Shown: positions 42,712 to 53,100 of the stretch, in pieces
Layout of the letters: each line of letters begins with the position of its first letter
Position numbering within the stretch: position 1 is the stretch's first letter
Source: Bacteroidales bacterium UBA6248
GTDB lineage: Bacteria > Bacteroidota > Bacteroidia > Bacteroidales > Lentimicrobiaceae
NCBI GenBank assembly: GCA_002441345.1
Contig: DJVU01000006.1
Coordinates: 61,110-122,326, forward strand
Direction: 5' to 3'
Length of the DNA: 61,217 nucleotides
Notes under the pieces: generated by a model
The model's input: only the letters and a program-made list of their open reading frames with translations
Databases searched by the model: none
Told to the model about the DNA's origin: nothing
Translations under genes and position numbers: made by a program

Positions 42712-43524
42712 TTAGAGTTTTGTGAAAGTAAAGGGGAATGGACCTCCGAATGAGCCCTGATCAACGGTGATACTGAAACCCATTTCATAGGTTCCGTCGC
42801 AGGTGTTGAGCAAGCCGCTTCCTTCGTAAGAAAGGTTGGTGTAGCTCCATGCAACGGATGCAAGAGCCTGCCTTTCAACGGTGACTGTGAAGTCTAACGG
42901 ATTAACAACCATTTTGAGAGGGCCTTTATCCTCTGTTAAACCATCCAGAACAGCAAGTCCGGAGACATAAATGATGTAGTCATCAGCCGGATCTACAGTA
43001 AGGGTAACGGTTCCGTCAACGGCCCAGTCGGCACTGACAGCGCGGTAGTTTCCGGTGATATTTTCAGGGTTGTAGGCGCAAACTACAGCTGCATTGAAAG
43101 ATGCACTGGATCTGTAGGTTTTTTCACCCTGAACGGTCAGAAGTTCAAAATTGAACGCACCGCCGGCAGCGACTTGATCAAGTGGAATTCCGAGAGCTGC
43201 AGCTGCTTCATGCATGTAAACCTTCACAGCAGTTTGCGGGAAGGAAGTGTAGCTCTTCAATTCCACGCGTTGCAGATTGCCGTTATAGGATACGATCAGT
43301 TTAACCTCATTAACGGCGGCACGATCGGCCTCGTTAATATTCAGGTCGAACTGGATGAATGTATTTTCCGGATCGTTAACATCAAACACGGCGGGATTCA
43401 GGTTTGTAAAGGACGGGACAATGCCTTCGCCTCTCAGACCTGCGGGATCTTCTACTTCTGTTTCGCAGGAAGTAAAGGCGAAAACCATAGCTACCAGAAA
43501 TGTCAATATTTTGCTTGTTTTCAT
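42712..43524 (-). CDS. Surface lipoprotein of the first SusC/SusD operon (SusE/F-like position)
   Basis: 270 aa with a lipoprotein signal: hydrophobic stretch then FTSCETEVEDP, Cys20 as lipidation site with acidic residues after it. The rest is beta-rich with Ig-like features (PSFTNLNPAVFDVNDPENTFIQFDLN). It starts 27 nt after the SusD gene, the place where SusE/SusF-type or other glycan-binding lipoproteins usually sit. No known domain recognised; binding of the same substrate as the SusC/SusD pair is inferred. Confidence 0.75.
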   Translation of the reverse strand: MKTSKILTFLVAMVFAFTSCETEVEDPAGLRGEGIVPSFTNLNPAVFDVNDPENTFIQFDLNINEADRAAVNEVKLIVSYNGNLQRVELKSYTSFPQTAVKVYMHEAAAALGIPLDQVAAGGAFNFELLTVQGEKTYRSSASFNAAVVCAYNPENITGNYRAVSADWAVDGTVTLTVDPADDYIIYVSGLAVLDGLTEDKGPLKMVVNPLDFTVTVERQALASVAWSYTNLSYEGSGLLNTCDGTYEMGFSITVDQGSFGGPFPFTFTKL

Positions 43525-43551
43525 ATTCTAGTTTTTTTAAGTGTTAAACTA

Positions 43552-44994
43552 TTAGCGTGAGCCACCTGCCCACCATACATTTTCAGAGTATACGTAGGTT
43601 CCGTCGCCGTATGCTGAACGAACGTTTTCATTCGTTGTAACATCGCTGGCACCGTAGGTGAATCGTACAGGGAACTGGGTGTTGTTCAACGGATTCTCAA
43701 GAGTAATCACATTGTTTCCCATTGCCTTTAGTCGCCGGTAATCGTTATAAGCTTCGATGGCTTCTTCTTCAAAGAAAGCAATATACTTCTGGTTCATAAC
43801 TTCTTTCAGAGGATCTGCATTAAACTTGGCAAGAACCTCATCGTTGAAATAGGTTTCTGCATCTTCTGCAGTCAAACCGATGTTTACTTTCTGGAAAGCA
43901 GCTGAAATACCGTTTTTCAGGGCAGTTTCGGCTGCTGTGAGGTCATTGAGTCTTACGTAAGCTTCAGCTTTCAGGAATTCAATTTCGTGGTAGCTGAGCA
44001 GGAAAGTAGGAGCGGTTGCGACAGAAAGCGCTGAAATTGCATAGCGGCCCTGAACCTGAACGGGATTGCCATTGGGTGCAAACTCCAGTTCTGAACCTGC
44101 GGGATGAACTTTCCAGAAGATGTCTGCTCTGGGGTCATTTCTTTCGTTTAGTTTGTTGGCTAAACTCTGGCTTGCGCCAAAGTAGTCGCGGTCGGTGAAG
44201 AAACGATAGAACGGACTGTAGGTAGTAGAAGCGTTGTATTTGTATTTACACTCTTCTGCAGCGCTTGTAAACGACTGGTTAGCATAAGTGATAACATCGG
44301 CATAGGCCGGTGACTTGTGCGACAGTCGCATGGTATAACGAGCTTTCAGACCATAAGCAAATTTAAGCCAGCGTTCCTTGTTACCGTTATAGATAAAGTC
44401 CTGAGCACCCAGTGAAGGGAAAACAGAAGTCTTGCCAAGGTTTTCGATAGCATCGTCTACATTCTGAAGAATCTGGGTATAGAGAGCTTCCTGTTTATCA
44501 AGTTTCGGGGTAAAGATAACGCCAGGCTGAAGAGCTTCAGTCCAGGGAACATCGCCCATTAAGTCGGTGAGAATTGCCAGGGTGTAAGCATTAAGAGCCT
44601 GTGCAATACCGAGTGTATAATAGTTACCCTCTTCCGATCCGCCTTCTGAACATTTATTGATGATCAGTTTAAGATCGGCGAGATTTCTGTACAATGAGTT
44701 CCAGGAATTGTTGTAGGTGGTTGCACTTGTGGGCTCACCCGACCTGATTTCGGCGTTGTAGCTCTGATTCCAGACTCCAACGTTGTGTTCGATGTATACC
44801 GATGAATAAAAAGCCAGGTCGCTTCCGGTGATGGTGAAAGCCGTTCTCGTAAGAACATCGGAGATGATCAGGTTTGATGCAACATCGGTAGGGTCATTCA
44901 CATTTTTGTTTATATCATCCATAACATCTTCTGAACAAGAAAATGTTGTAAGGATCAGGAGTCCGAGGATAAGGACATTTTTTATCTTTCTCAT
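43552..44994 (-). CDS. SusD/RagB-family nutrient-binding outer-membrane lipoprotein (operon A)
   Basis: 480 aa, lipoprotein signal MRKIKNVLILGLLILTTFSCSED with Cys20. It belongs to the SusD-like family with TPR-type helices: SFTSAAEECKYKYNAS, LSYHEIEFLKAEAYVRLNDLTAAETALKNGI and the C-terminal KEVMNQKYIAFFEEEAIEAYNDYRRL. SusD proteins form the lid on the SusC barrel and bind the substrate. It follows its SusC by 18 nt. No glycoside hydrolase, sulfatase or peptidase gene is in the operon, so a glycan or peptide substrate cannot be chosen. Confidence 0.93.
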   Translation of the reverse strand: MRKIKNVLILGLLILTTFSCSEDVMDDINKNVNDPTDVASNLIISDVLTRTAFTITGSDLAFYSSVYIEHNVGVWNQSYNAEIRSGEPTSATTYNNSWNSLYRNLADLKLIINKCSEGGSEEGNYYTLGIAQALNAYTLAILTDLMGDVPWTEALQPGVIFTPKLDKQEALYTQILQNVDDAIENLGKTSVFPSLGAQDFIYNGNKERWLKFAYGLKARYTMRLSHKSPAYADVITYANQSFTSAAEECKYKYNASTTYSPFYRFFTDRDYFGASQSLANKLNERNDPRADIFWKVHPAGSELEFAPNGNPVQVQGRYAISALSVATAPTFLLSYHEIEFLKAEAYVRLNDLTAAETALKNGISAAFQKVNIGLTAEDAETYFNDEVLAKFNADPLKEVMNQKYIAFFEEEAIEAYNDYRRLKAMGNNVITLENPLNNTQFPVRFTYGASDVTTNENVRSAYGDGTYVYSENVWWAGGSR

Positions 44995-45012
44995 GGTTTT
45001 CCTTTTTTAAGA

Positions 45013-48000
45013 TTAGAAAGTTACATCAATCGTAAAGCCATAGCTGGTAGTCTGCGGCATAGAGAACCGTTCGAACGATCCGCCCATGTTGGTGTTACCC
45101 TGTGATGTTTCGGGGTCAAGGTTACGCAGAGCGCTCCATACCAGAATATTCCTTGCATAGAGGGAAATTCCTGCAGTGGCTGTTTTGTAGATGTTCTTCG
45201 GAAGTTTATACCTCAGGGCAACTTCACGTAATTTTACAAATGAATTATCGTGGATGTAGTATTCATCTACATTTGATAAAACGTTGGCATACAGCTGTTC
45301 AACTGCTCTGGGGTCGTTTATTCCTCCCCTTACAATATCGTTGGGGGTGCCATCGGGTTTTACTCCGGGATAGATGAATGTTGATTCCCTGTCTTCCGTT
45401 ACTGCTGACATACCATAGAGATCGAGAAGTCCGTTAGAACCGGAATACATCTGACCGCCCTGTTTCCATTCGAATACTGCACTCAGTGAAACGGACTTGT
45501 AGTTGAACGAAGTAGTACCATTCAGGATAAAGTCGGGAGAAACTTCTCCGATTACATCAGGCTCTCCGATCACCGGGAAACCATGATTCCATGCTCCGGG
45601 ATTGTCGTTGACAAGGATGTTGCCATTGTCGTCGCGGGCGAAAGAAACACCGTAAATAACCGGGTAGGTGTTGCCAATACCGGCACGTACCTGAGGAGTA
45701 ACAAATCCACCAAGGAAGATACTTTCTACGCCGGGAGCAAGCTCGTTAACCAGATTAGTAAGCTTGGTGTAGTTAACATTGATATTCCAGCTGAAATCCT
45801 TGGTCTGAATAGGAGTTACATAAAGCATGACTTCGTGTGCATCGGTGGTAACCGAGCCGCCGTTCATTACAAGAGTTCCTGCTCCGGTTGAACCTGCGAG
45901 GGGAACCGGGAAAATCTGGTTGGTAATATTCTGTTTCGAGAAGGTATAATCGATACCAAACCTGTTGTTAAAGAATTTCAGGTCGATACCAAATTCGGTT
46001 GATTTGGTGTTCTGAGGTTCAAGATTCGGGTCGTAGAGGTCGTAGCTTGGGATATAGGCGCTGATTCCTCCGATGGGGTACTGAATCGGATTGCCAACCC
46101 AGAAGCCGCCGGCGTATGTGGGAGATACAAAGAAGTTTTCATAGAAAGTACCTGCCTGACCTACTTCTGCATAAGAAACCCTGACTTTGGCGAAAGAAAG
46201 CCAGTCAATTTCCTGCAGGGCGTTAAGTTCAGATGCTACGAACGATGCACCAACGGAGGGGTAGAAGAACGTTCTGTTGTCTCTCGGCATTGTGGAAACA
46301 ACGTCGTTTCTGCCGGTGGCATTCAGGAAGATTGTTGACCTCCATGAGAGAGATGCGCTTCCAAAGGTACCAACGGTCCTGTTGGCCCACTGTGATTCAT
46401 TGGCAGTTACAACACTTGCATTTCCGATGTGGTTCCATCCGGGGAAGTTGAAATTTTGTCCGGATTCAGTATAACCCTTTGTGTTTTCGTGGTTAATTTC
46501 ATTACCGAGCATCAGGTCAAATACGAAATCATCAGAAATCTTCCAGTCGAACGTACCAGTGAGCAGTGAGTTGAAAATGGAGTTCGTGGATCCGTAGTTA
46601 TCGATAACACCCCTGGAGTTTCCACGGCTGCCATATCCGAAGATATCCTGCAGGTGGGTTGTATAGGTATCGGCACCAGCCTGATAACGAATGTTCAGCG
46701 ATTTGCTTTCGTCGATCTGGGTTTTGTAATTGATGAATGCATTGCCGAAGAAGCGGTTGGTGTTTTCGTTAAAGGTGTTGTTATGAGGTACCCAGTACGG
46801 GTTGTCGAAGCTACCACCGCGATAGTAAATCTGACGGGTGGGCTCTCCCGGCCTGTGGTAAGGAGTTCCGGCAAGATTGTAACTAGAAGGAGCTGCAAGA
46901 ACTCCGGTCAGTGATCCGTCGTTCGCTCCCGATAATTTGTCGATATTGACGGTTGAATAATTGGCGGCAAATCCGACGGTAAAGTTCTTGTTAAGGTTTC
47001 TCTCTGCATTTGCCCTTACGTTGTAACGGGTCATGCCGGTATTTAATGCAATACCGGTTTGATCGGTGTTACTGAAACCGAGTGAGAAATTGCCTTCATT
47101 TGAAGCCTGTGACACGTTGATATTATTGGTCATGGTATACCCTGTCTGGAAGTAATCGTCCCAGTTGTTGTAAACGGCGGGGAGAACCCATGGATCGAGA
47201 CCGGCAAGTTCGCGCTGAGGTACCCTGAACATTCCGGGGTGACCAAAATTGTTACCGCCATGGTTCGGGTCGTCGGGAAGGTCAACAATTTTCGGACCCC
47301 ACGACATGGAAGAACTTGTAGCGTAGTTCCCTCCAGTACCTTGTGCATAGGTAGTCTGGTAGTCGGGTGTTCTGGAAACCTGGTCGAAGCTGCTGGTATG
47401 GCTGAACGAAACAACCGGTCTTCCAACCTTATTATTCTTACCGCTCTTGGTAGTAATGATAATTACACCGTTAGATGCACGAATGCCGTACAAGGCACCT
47501 GCAGCCTGTCCTTTCAGAACTTCAATGCTCTCAATGTCGGCTGGGTTGATGTCGATGGCGCGGTTGGAAATGTCGGAACCTGTAACACTGTTTCCTGTTG
47601 AGAATGCAGGTGTTGAGGCGATCGGCATTCCGTCGACTACGTACAGAGGAGTATTATTTCCTGTGAAAGAACGTGCACCCCTGATCTGGAACTGAGAAGA
47701 GGCACCGGGCATACCGCTGGATGGTTTGATTTCGACACCGGCAACTTTTCCCTGAAGGGCTCCAAGCAAGCTGTTGTTGCCTGTGCGGGAAAGTTCTTCC
47801 GTGCCAACATCCTGAACAGCGTATCCGAGTGATTTCCTCTCGCGACTGATACCAAGTGCTGTTACAACAACACCCTCGATATCCATAATGTCAGGATCCA
47901 GGACTACATTGATAACTGTCTGATTGGAAATGGTAACTTCTTTGGTTTTCATTCCCACGAATGAAAACTGCAGAATGCGTCCATTTGCTGGTACATTAAT

Positions 48001-48183
48001 TGAGTATTGACCATTCATGTCGGTGGTGAGACCAACAGTGGTTCCTTTAACAAGTACTGTAGCTCCGGGGATGCCTTTGCCATCCTCTGAGCTGGTAACC
48101 GTACCTGTAATGGTGGTTTGTGCCAGAACTACCTGCACTCCGGCAAAAACCAAAAGTGCAAGCATCAATGCAAATTTTCTCAT
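45013..48183 (-). CDS. SusC/RagA-family TonB-linked outer-membrane transporter (operon A)
   Basis: 1056 aa. Signal peptide MRKFALMLALLVFAGVQVVLAQ, then a carboxypeptidase-D-like repeat domain (about 24-105: GTVTSSEDGKGIPGATVLVKGT, FVGMKTKEV), the linker DIEGVVVTALGISRERKSLGYAVQ, a plug domain (about 120-245: LLGALQGKVAGVEI, YVVDGMPI, IEVLKGQAAGALYGIRASNGVIIITTK) and a 22-strand-type barrel ending in TTSYGFTIDVTF. It imports a substrate held by the paired SusD. Its first 115 residues are closely similar to those of the SusC gene upstream while barrels differ. Confidence 0.95.
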   Translation of the reverse strand: MRKFALMLALLVFAGVQVVLAQTTITGTVTSSEDGKGIPGATVLVKGTTVGLTTDMNGQYSINVPANGRILQFSFVGMKTKEVTISNQTVINVVLDPDIMDIEGVVVTALGISRERKSLGYAVQDVGTEELSRTGNNSLLGALQGKVAGVEIKPSSGMPGASSQFQIRGARSFTGNNTPLYVVDGMPIASTPAFSTGNSVTGSDISNRAIDINPADIESIEVLKGQAAGALYGIRASNGVIIITTKSGKNNKVGRPVVSFSHTSSFDQVSRTPDYQTTYAQGTGGNYATSSSMSWGPKIVDLPDDPNHGGNNFGHPGMFRVPQRELAGLDPWVLPAVYNNWDDYFQTGYTMTNNINVSQASNEGNFSLGFSNTDQTGIALNTGMTRYNVRANAERNLNKNFTVGFAANYSTVNIDKLSGANDGSLTGVLAAPSSYNLAGTPYHRPGEPTRQIYYRGGSFDNPYWVPHNNTFNENTNRFFGNAFINYKTQIDESKSLNIRYQAGADTYTTHLQDIFGYGSRGNSRGVIDNYGSTNSIFNSLLTGTFDWKISDDFVFDLMLGNEINHENTKGYTESGQNFNFPGWNHIGNASVVTANESQWANRTVGTFGSASLSWRSTIFLNATGRNDVVSTMPRDNRTFFYPSVGASFVASELNALQEIDWLSFAKVRVSYAEVGQAGTFYENFFVSPTYAGGFWVGNPIQYPIGGISAYIPSYDLYDPNLEPQNTKSTEFGIDLKFFNNRFGIDYTFSKQNITNQIFPVPLAGSTGAGTLVMNGGSVTTDAHEVMLYVTPIQTKDFSWNINVNYTKLTNLVNELAPGVESIFLGGFVTPQVRAGIGNTYPVIYGVSFARDDNGNILVNDNPGAWNHGFPVIGEPDVIGEVSPDFILNGTTSFNYKSVSLSAVFEWKQGGQMYSGSNGLLDLYGMSAVTEDRESTFIYPGVKPDGTPNDIVRGGINDPRAVEQLYANVLSNVDEYYIHDNSFVKLREVALRYKLPKNIYKTATAGISLYARNILVWSALRNLDPETSQGNTNMGGSFERFSMPQTTSYGFTIDVTF

Positions 48184-48272
48184 AGTGTGTGATTTAAGTG
48201 AGTAAATTGTAAAACAATTGGTCTTTGGTTACATTTTGATTGGTGGTTGGTTAATTCAGCATTTCTCCTTCA

Positions 48273-48290
48273 TGACCTCCTTTTCTGGTT
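48273..48290 (-). promoter_or_regulatory. Conserved leader element of SusC operon A
   Basis: An 18-nt element with AGGAGGTCA at its end, 90 nt before the SusC start codon. 15 of 18 positions match the element at 53564-53581 in front of the second SusC gene. AACCAACC repeats follow in both leaders. Role unknown. Confidence 0.5.
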
Positions 48291-48572
48291 TGTTCCTTTG
48301 CTAATGAAGCGCAATTTATAATAAAATGCGATACTATGAAGAACAAAGTTAACAAAAAAACATTTTATTACGGTACACAACATGCGTGGATAAATTTTCG
48401 AATGTTCATATTAGTTGAAGCGAATCCGTATTTTCCGGCTTTAATTATTTTCAGCTGATAGTAATAAATTTATAAATATTAATTAGTATATATATTTATA
48501 AGTAAGTGATAAAGAGTTAGATAGCATGGTCACTTTGTGGGCTTTCATGAAAATGAAGGTGAGAGAAAATAA
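48291..48572. other. AT-rich intergenic region between the two SusC/SusD operons
   Basis: No coding frame seen. It contains the presumed promoter of operon A (a TATAAATTG-like box on the minus strand near 48320) and runs of A/T, and ends at the terminator of operon B. Confidence 0.5.
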
Positions 48573-48602
48573 AAAAGCTGCCGGATACTTCCGGCAGCTT
48601 TT
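48573..48602 (-). terminator. Terminator of the second SusC/SusD operon
   Basis: AAAAGCTGCCGG (48573-48584) / CCGGCAGCTTTT (48591-48602), 6-nt loop, T-run on the minus strand. It lies 21 nt after the SusD stop codon and separates the two operons. Confidence 0.9.
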
Positions 48603-48622
48603 CGTACTTTGAAAATTAAAAT

Positions 48623-50170
48623 TTATTTTGCCCACCAAACGGGAGTAGCATACGTATCAGGTCCCTGATTTGCAATTGCAGCCTGTAGGTTTGCTTTGTT
48701 CAGTGTCGATTCGGAAGTTGCATATTTGAACCGCTGTACAATATCGTTGCCGGAGCTGTTCACGGTTTCGAATGTAACAGGTACGCCGTCAGCAACATAG
48801 GTTACTTCGCCCGGTTTAACAATGGATTTCGGATATCCTGTGCGGCGATATTCGCTCCACGCTTCGTGCGATTGGGTGTAGAGGTGTATGTACTTTTGCG
48901 TAAGAACGACTTCTTCCTTGTTTGAACTTGCATCGAATTTGGCCAGTGCGGCGGTAACGTATGCATTTCCGTCTGAAACACCCCAGTGATCGAGAGATGC
49001 AACAACGCCTTTTTCAAACCAGGTTCTGTCCCAGTTGTTAACCTCGCTTGCCATGAAACAAACGGTGGCATAGTCGAGGAAGGTGGATGGGAAGGTTGAT
49101 GAAACGATTACACCGTAAACGCCGCTGGCAGGTTTGTAATTAATGGTATTGGTATTGGCGTTAATGTAAGCTTTCATGGTATTGTCATCCACTCCGTAGG
49201 GTGCGCCAACGGTGTTATCGTCCATGCCCGGGCCGCGGTAGATGGCGAGCCTGGGGTCGATAATTCCGCCGAAAGGATTGGTAAATCCGCCCGGACGGAT
49301 ATCCGGGTCATCCATACCTTTCATCAGGTTAACAAACTGTTTGGTCATGGTGAAGTCGTTACGGTTATCGACAAAATAAGCCGAATAAGTAGGAGCATTA
49401 CCAGGAGTTCCGCCTCCGGCAAAAGCGAACATAGCGCTCTCGTCGTTGCTGCTGAATACCCCGTCGCTGATAGCACTCTGGGCTTCTGCCATGTTGCCCA
49501 TGCGAAGTGCGATACGAAGGCGGAGTGAGTTGGCAAACTTTTCCCATTTTTCCATATCTCCGCCGTAAATAATGTCTCCGGTAGTCCAGCCCTTCATTCC
49601 GGGGGTGATCATATCGCTGGCAGTTTTCAGTTTTGCGATCATGTCGTTGTAGATGTCCTGCTGTTTATCGTAAACCGGGGTGGCATATTCGCGGGGGTTG
49701 AGTGCCTGTGAATAGGGTACGTCACCCCAGGTGTCGGTAATAAGCTGGAATGCCCATACTTTCAGAATCATCGCGGATGCGATCTGAGCATCGTTATCTC
49801 CAAAACCGGCCATTTCTTCTTTCGAAGATTCACTGGTATTGAGTTTGATGATTTCCTCCAGGTTGTTGATGTAGGCATAGAAATTCCGGAAGTAGGTGTT
49901 TGTTACATTCTCCCTGAAATCGTAGCGGTCTTCTGTTGTGTAGTTTCGCTGGCAGGCGTGTTGAGATGCAAGCGTTACCATGCGGCCGGCAAACCAGCTG
50001 TCGTACATAAAAAAGGCCAGACTTCTCTGAGCATAGGTAAAGAGGTAGGGAGTAAACCCTTTCTCCGCAGAGTTGGGATTGGAGTTGATCTTGTCAAAGT
50101 CTTTTTCGCAACCTGTCAAAAAGAGGGATGCCAAAAGAAGTATGCTTATTGCTTTTACTAATGTTTTCAT
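48623..50170 (-). CDS. SusD/RagB-family outer-membrane lipoprotein (operon B)
   Basis: 515 aa with lipoprotein signal MKTLVKAISILLLASLFLTGCEKDFDKINS, Cys21. SusD-like segments include QLITDTWGDVPYSQALNPRE, YGGDMEKWEKFANSLRLRIALRMG and VVLTQKYIHLYTQSHEAWSEYRRTGYP. It shares family with the operon A SusD but the two are clearly different in sequence. It follows its SusC by 23 nt and is the last gene of this operon; there is no third lipoprotein here. Confidence 0.93.
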   Translation of the reverse strand: MKTLVKAISILLLASLFLTGCEKDFDKINSNPNSAEKGFTPYLFTYAQRSLAFFMYDSWFAGRMVTLASQHACQRNYTTEDRYDFRENVTNTYFRNFYAYINNLEEIIKLNTSESSKEEMAGFGDNDAQIASAMILKVWAFQLITDTWGDVPYSQALNPREYATPVYDKQQDIYNDMIAKLKTASDMITPGMKGWTTGDIIYGGDMEKWEKFANSLRLRIALRMGNMAEAQSAISDGVFSSNDESAMFAFAGGGTPGNAPTYSAYFVDNRNDFTMTKQFVNLMKGMDDPDIRPGGFTNPFGGIIDPRLAIYRGPGMDDNTVGAPYGVDDNTMKAYINANTNTINYKPASGVYGVIVSSTFPSTFLDYATVCFMASEVNNWDRTWFEKGVVASLDHWGVSDGNAYVTAALAKFDASSNKEEVVLTQKYIHLYTQSHEAWSEYRRTGYPKSIVKPGEVTYVADGVPVTFETVNSSGNDIVQRFKYATSESTLNKANLQAAIANQGPDTYATPVWWAK

Positions 50171-50193
50171 TTTATGGTTTCCTTTCTTTTTGG

Positions 50194-53100
50194 TTAGAAG
50201 TTAAAGTTTAGGCCAAAACCCCAGGTACGAGTGCTGGGAAGGTAACCACCTTCTGCTCCCTGTGCATTGCTGCCAGCCATCTGCAGATATTCGGGATCAA
50301 AGTGTTTGTTTGCATGACCCCATGTAAGCAGGTTTCGTCCGAATATGGATGCGCGCAGCGATTTGATGGGTCCGGTAAAACGATCGGGTATTGTGTAACC
50401 GATACGGACTTCACGAAGCTTGAAATAGTCGGTGCTGAAAACGTTCTGAGCATCGGGGCCATTGTAGTGACGAGATGCCCAGCTAACTCCGGAAACGTAT
50501 TTTTCATTGGCGACCGGACTCGAGACCTCAGCTCCGCTGGCATCCAGATATACGAAACCATTTGCAGCATCGTATTTTCCGATAACACCTTCAAGAAGGA
50601 TACCACCGCCTTCGGAAACCGGCTCACGAATGTTGATTCCCTTATCGTTCAGCTGTGCCGTTTCTTCAAGAATACCGCTGTACATTCCCCATACATGCGA
50701 CAGGTAGTACATATTACCGCCCTTCTGCATGTCGATCAGGAAGCTGAAATCAAATCCTTTGTAAGTAAAGGTATTGGTAATACCACCGTTGAAGTCGGGG
50801 GTAACTTTGCCAAGAGGTTTGATCGGGGTGGATGCATACTGACCGTTTGTTCCGATAATTTTGTTGCCATCGTTGTCGTAAACAAAATCGGTCCCGTAAA
50901 TAATGGGATAGGTTTCACCGACGAAGGCACCGATCTGAACCCTGAACGGAGCATTCTGCAGACTCAGGTAATTCAGGTTGTAATCGTCGGAAAGTTCATC
51001 AACCGTATTATTCAGGGTTGCGAAGTTGACCATAACATCCCAGCGGAAGTTCTTCATCTTTACGGGAGTTCCGGTAAGTAATCCTTCGAATCCTTTATTG
51101 GTCATAGAGCCGGAATTGATCTTAAATGAACCTACACCGGTTGTGCCGGAGACCTGGATGGGGATAATCTGGTTGATGGTCTTTTTGTTATACAGCGACA
51201 ACTCCGCACCGAGGCGATTCTGGAAGAACTTGAATTCCGCGCCGACTTCCCACGATTTTGTTCTTTCCGGCATCAGGCCGAGACCTGCAGGTAAGGTTGT
51301 GGGAACATTCAGCATCGGGTTTCCTCCAAAAGGAACACCAATGGTATAATAGGTGAGCAGTTCGTAAGGATCCGTGTCGTTGCCCACTTCGGCATATCCT
51401 GCACGCAGCTTGGCAAAAGACACGATTTTGTTATCCCTTAGTCCTTCAAGTTCGGAAAGAATAAAGCTCATGCTGACAGAAGGATACAAATAGCTTCTGT
51501 TATCTCCGGCCAGTGTTGATGAGTGGTCATTGCGGATCGTTGCATCGAGATACAGCATATAGTTGTAGTCGAACGATACATTGGCATACATGCTGTTGAT
51601 CCGTTTTTTCGTTGTATTATCAAAAATTGTGGCAGCATTCAGTGAATTCTGAAGGGTAAACAGTTCGGGGATAACGAGACCGCCGCTGGTTAAACCGCCG
51701 GAGCGTTCGGTCATGCGATCCATGCGGTTTGCACCTAGTATGGCATTCATCCCCAGATGGTCGTTCGCAAAACGTTTTGCAATGGTAAAGAATGACTCCA
51801 GATTTCGTTCGCTAACAGTGCGGATATCTTCCTGGTAATACGATTGTGCCTGTGAGCCAATCGCCATTCTTTCCTGCATTCTGAGGGTATAGAAATCGAT
51901 ACCGGCTCTACCTGTGAATTTCAACCAGGGGAGAAGTACTACGTTAACGCCGGTATTTCCGAACAAACGGTCTCTCTGGTCGCTCTGGTAATTTTTGTAA
52001 GCAGACCAGTAGGGGTTATCGGTATACATCGGAGTGGGATCATCCCATGCCGTGCGGTTCCAGGTACGTTGCGACCCATCGGGATTCAGGTAGTTTTTCA
52101 TATCCTCGTAGTCGATGGAGGTATGAATCCACTGCCACATTTTCTGAACGGGATTTCTGTCGCCGTATCCCGTTTCCGGACGTCCGGTAGCATCATTCTT
52201 TACATAGTTTGCATTAAACCAGGCATCAACGCTTTTGTGCATTTTGCTGCTGCCGCCAAAGCTCACCGTATTACGTGTCATTTCACTGTTGGGGTAGAGT
52301 CCCTGATAATCCAGGTTTGTATAACTCAGCCTGAAGGCATTTCTTTCGTTGCCACCGGTAATCTGAACATTATTCTGATATCCCACTGCGGTATTGAAGA
52401 AAGAGGTATAATCGTTTTTAGGATACACCCAGGGGGTTTCTTTAAGGTAGTTGCCGGGGTCTGCCTCCTGATCGAATGCATTCCACTGTAATACCATCAA
52501 ATTGGGATCATACGCTGGTCCCCAGCTTTCATCGGTTGCGTAGTCAGCAAGTCTGTATGTCTTTCCGCCGATTTCTGCAGTCAGGAATCCATCAAGACCA
52601 CCTTCGTCATCGCCATATATCAGACCGCCTCCATACAATTTCTGGTATTTTGGATAAATGGAAACGTTTTCAAAAGTAACGCTTGAATTGATTGTAACAC
52701 CAATGGCCTGTTTTCCGAGTTTGGCTTTTTTGGTGGTGATCAGAACAACGCCGTTTGCAGCCCTGGATCCATATAGGGCAGTAGCGCTGGCTCCTTTAAG
52801 GATAGAGATATCTTCAATGTCATCGGCATTGATATCCGAGGCTGCATTACCCAGGTCGTAACCTCCGCCTCCGGTGGCTCCATAGGAAAAATCGGAGTTG
52901 TCGAGAGGGATACCGTCGACAACATACAAAGGCTGGTTGTTACCGGTGATTGAAGTTACACCCCGGACCTGAAGTCTTGCACCGCCTCCCATTTGTCCGG
53001 AAGATGTCGTGATCTGAACACCGGAAACCCTTCCCGACAAGGAGCCAAGAACATTATTACTTCTCACTTTGGCAAGGTCATCTCCGCTGACATTTTCAAC

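Noticed and set aside
48260..48277. Mini-ORF MKEKC directly after AGGAGGTC in the SusC operon A leader
   Set aside because: Ribosome site is too close to the ATG and the other SusC leader has no ATG at this place.
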